Part shown: positions 12,802-13,154 of the stretch, in pieces
How positions within the stretch are numbered: position 1 is the first letter of the stretch
Layout: each line of letters opens with the position of its first letter
NCBI GenBank assembly: GCA_017542725.1
Contig: JAFXWR010000124.1
Location: forward strand, 1-13,154
Reading direction: 5' to 3'
DNA from: Lachnospiraceae bacterium
GTDB taxonomy: Bacteria; Bacillota_A; Clostridia; Lachnospirales; Lachnospiraceae
DNA length: 13,154 bases
Notes under the pieces: model-generated
What the model was told of the DNA's origin: nothing
Seen by the model: only the letters and a program-made list of their open reading frames with translations
The model's database searches: none
Program-made: the position numbers and the translations under genes

Positions 12802-13154
12802 ATGAATAGCAAACTTACAACTTTATATAAGCATTATGAAGAGATAATGCAAGAACTTAGTACCGATGTAGTTGCAAAAGATATTGACAGATATACTAAG
12901 CTCATGAAAGAACAAAATGATCTTGAGCCAATTATTAAGGCGTACAAGGCTTATTTGGATGCTGAAAAGATGGAACAAGATTCTTTAAATATTATAGATA
13001 CTGAGTCTGATGAAGATATGCTTGCTATGGCAAGAGAGGATCTTGCAAATGCTAAAAAGGAAAAAGAAAGACTTGATGAAGAAATAAAAATATTACTCAT
13101 ACCAAAAGACCCAATGGATGACAAGAATATCATTATTGAGATAAGACAAGGGGC
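12802..13154 (+). CDS. prfA: Peptide chain release factor 1, N-terminal part (runs off the window)
   Basis: 117 complete codons are open to the right edge. The product starts MNSKLTTLYKHYEEIMQELS, continues with the charged helical domain 1, and reaches ILLIPKDPMDDKNIIIEIRQ then GA, matching the RF1 stretch [22 protein letters not shown]. The PxT anticodon-like loop and GGQ motif lie beyond the window. RF1 releases peptides at UAA and UAG. The gene is adjacent to prmC, its modifying enzyme. No ribosome site precedes the ATG; the -10 box is 7 nt away. Confidence 0.95.
   Translation, partial: MNSKLTTLYKHYEEIMQELSTDVVAKDIDRYTKLMKEQNDLEPIIKAYKAYLDAEKMEQDSLNIIDTESDEDMLAMAREDLANAKKEKERLDEEIKILLIPKDPMDDKNIIIEIRQG

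Noticed and set aside
1..13154. CRISPR array, prophage, rRNA, or complete insertion sequence
   Set aside because: No regularly spaced repeats, no transposase or phage structural genes, and no rRNA stretches were seen on either strand.

Overview
The window is AT-rich, low-GC DNA with strong AGGAGG-type ribosome sites, TTGACA/TATAAT promoters and short hairpin-plus-T terminators. Its gene content (NADH-linked [FeFe] hydrogenase, long-form HPF, C+ type L31, YqhQ/DUF1385 next to prmC-prfA) points to an anaerobic, fermentative member of the Firmicutes, class Clostridia. I cannot name the genus.

Layout. Positions 1-3650 hold the end of a hydrogenase operon: the NuoF-like HydB flavoprotein, then the catalytic subunit HydA. 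A NuoE-like HydC is expected to the left, outside the window. The HydB frame has an in-frame TAA at 36-38 inside what looks like its N-terminal thioredoxin-like domain. HydA carries an unusual Lys/Thr-rich N-terminal tail of about 43 residues. Positions 3650-6180 are an accessory block. It starts with a frameshifted C-terminal scrap of a large serine recombinase, then its own promoter and a three-gene cassette: a Cys-rich protein of unknown function, a secreted protein with one cell-wall-binding-type repeat, and a 42-residue acidic/aromatic microprotein. Position 6184 onward returns to housekeeping genes: ribosome hibernation factor hpf (minus strand) diverges from a SEC-C zinc-motif protein, which is followed after 1 nt by an ornithine cyclodeaminase/mu-crystallin family enzyme. 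A tRNA-Lys(CTT) with its own promoter and terminator follows. The sequence just past it is an inverted, imperfect copy of the tRNA 3' end, plus a further direct T-arm copy. Then come a lipoprotein tyrosine-phosphatase-like protein, rpmE, the YqhQ/DUF1385 membrane protein, a HAD phosphatase, prmC and the start of prfA.

How the genes work together. HydB oxidises NADH (or takes part in electron bifurcation with ferredoxin) and passes electrons through Fe-S clusters to HydA, which makes H2. The rpmE-yqhQ-HAD-prmC-prfA block is a translation-linked neighbourhood: PrmC methylates the Gln of the GGQ motif in release factor RF1, the product of the adjacent prfA. HPF dimerises ribosomes in stationary phase. 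The accessory cassette between hydA and hpf has no link to these and was probably brought in by a mobile element.

The most interesting points are the basic tail on HydA, the hydB stop codon, the tRNA-Lys 3'-end inverted duplication, the unknown cassette next to a recombinase scrap, a small family of TGTAGGGGC... palindromic repeats lying between genes (one supplies a stop codon), a lipoprotein that seems to join a SAM-hydroxide-adenosyltransferase-like barrel to a CX5R phosphatase, and a run of genes without Shine-Dalgarno sequences, with prfA possibly leaderless.
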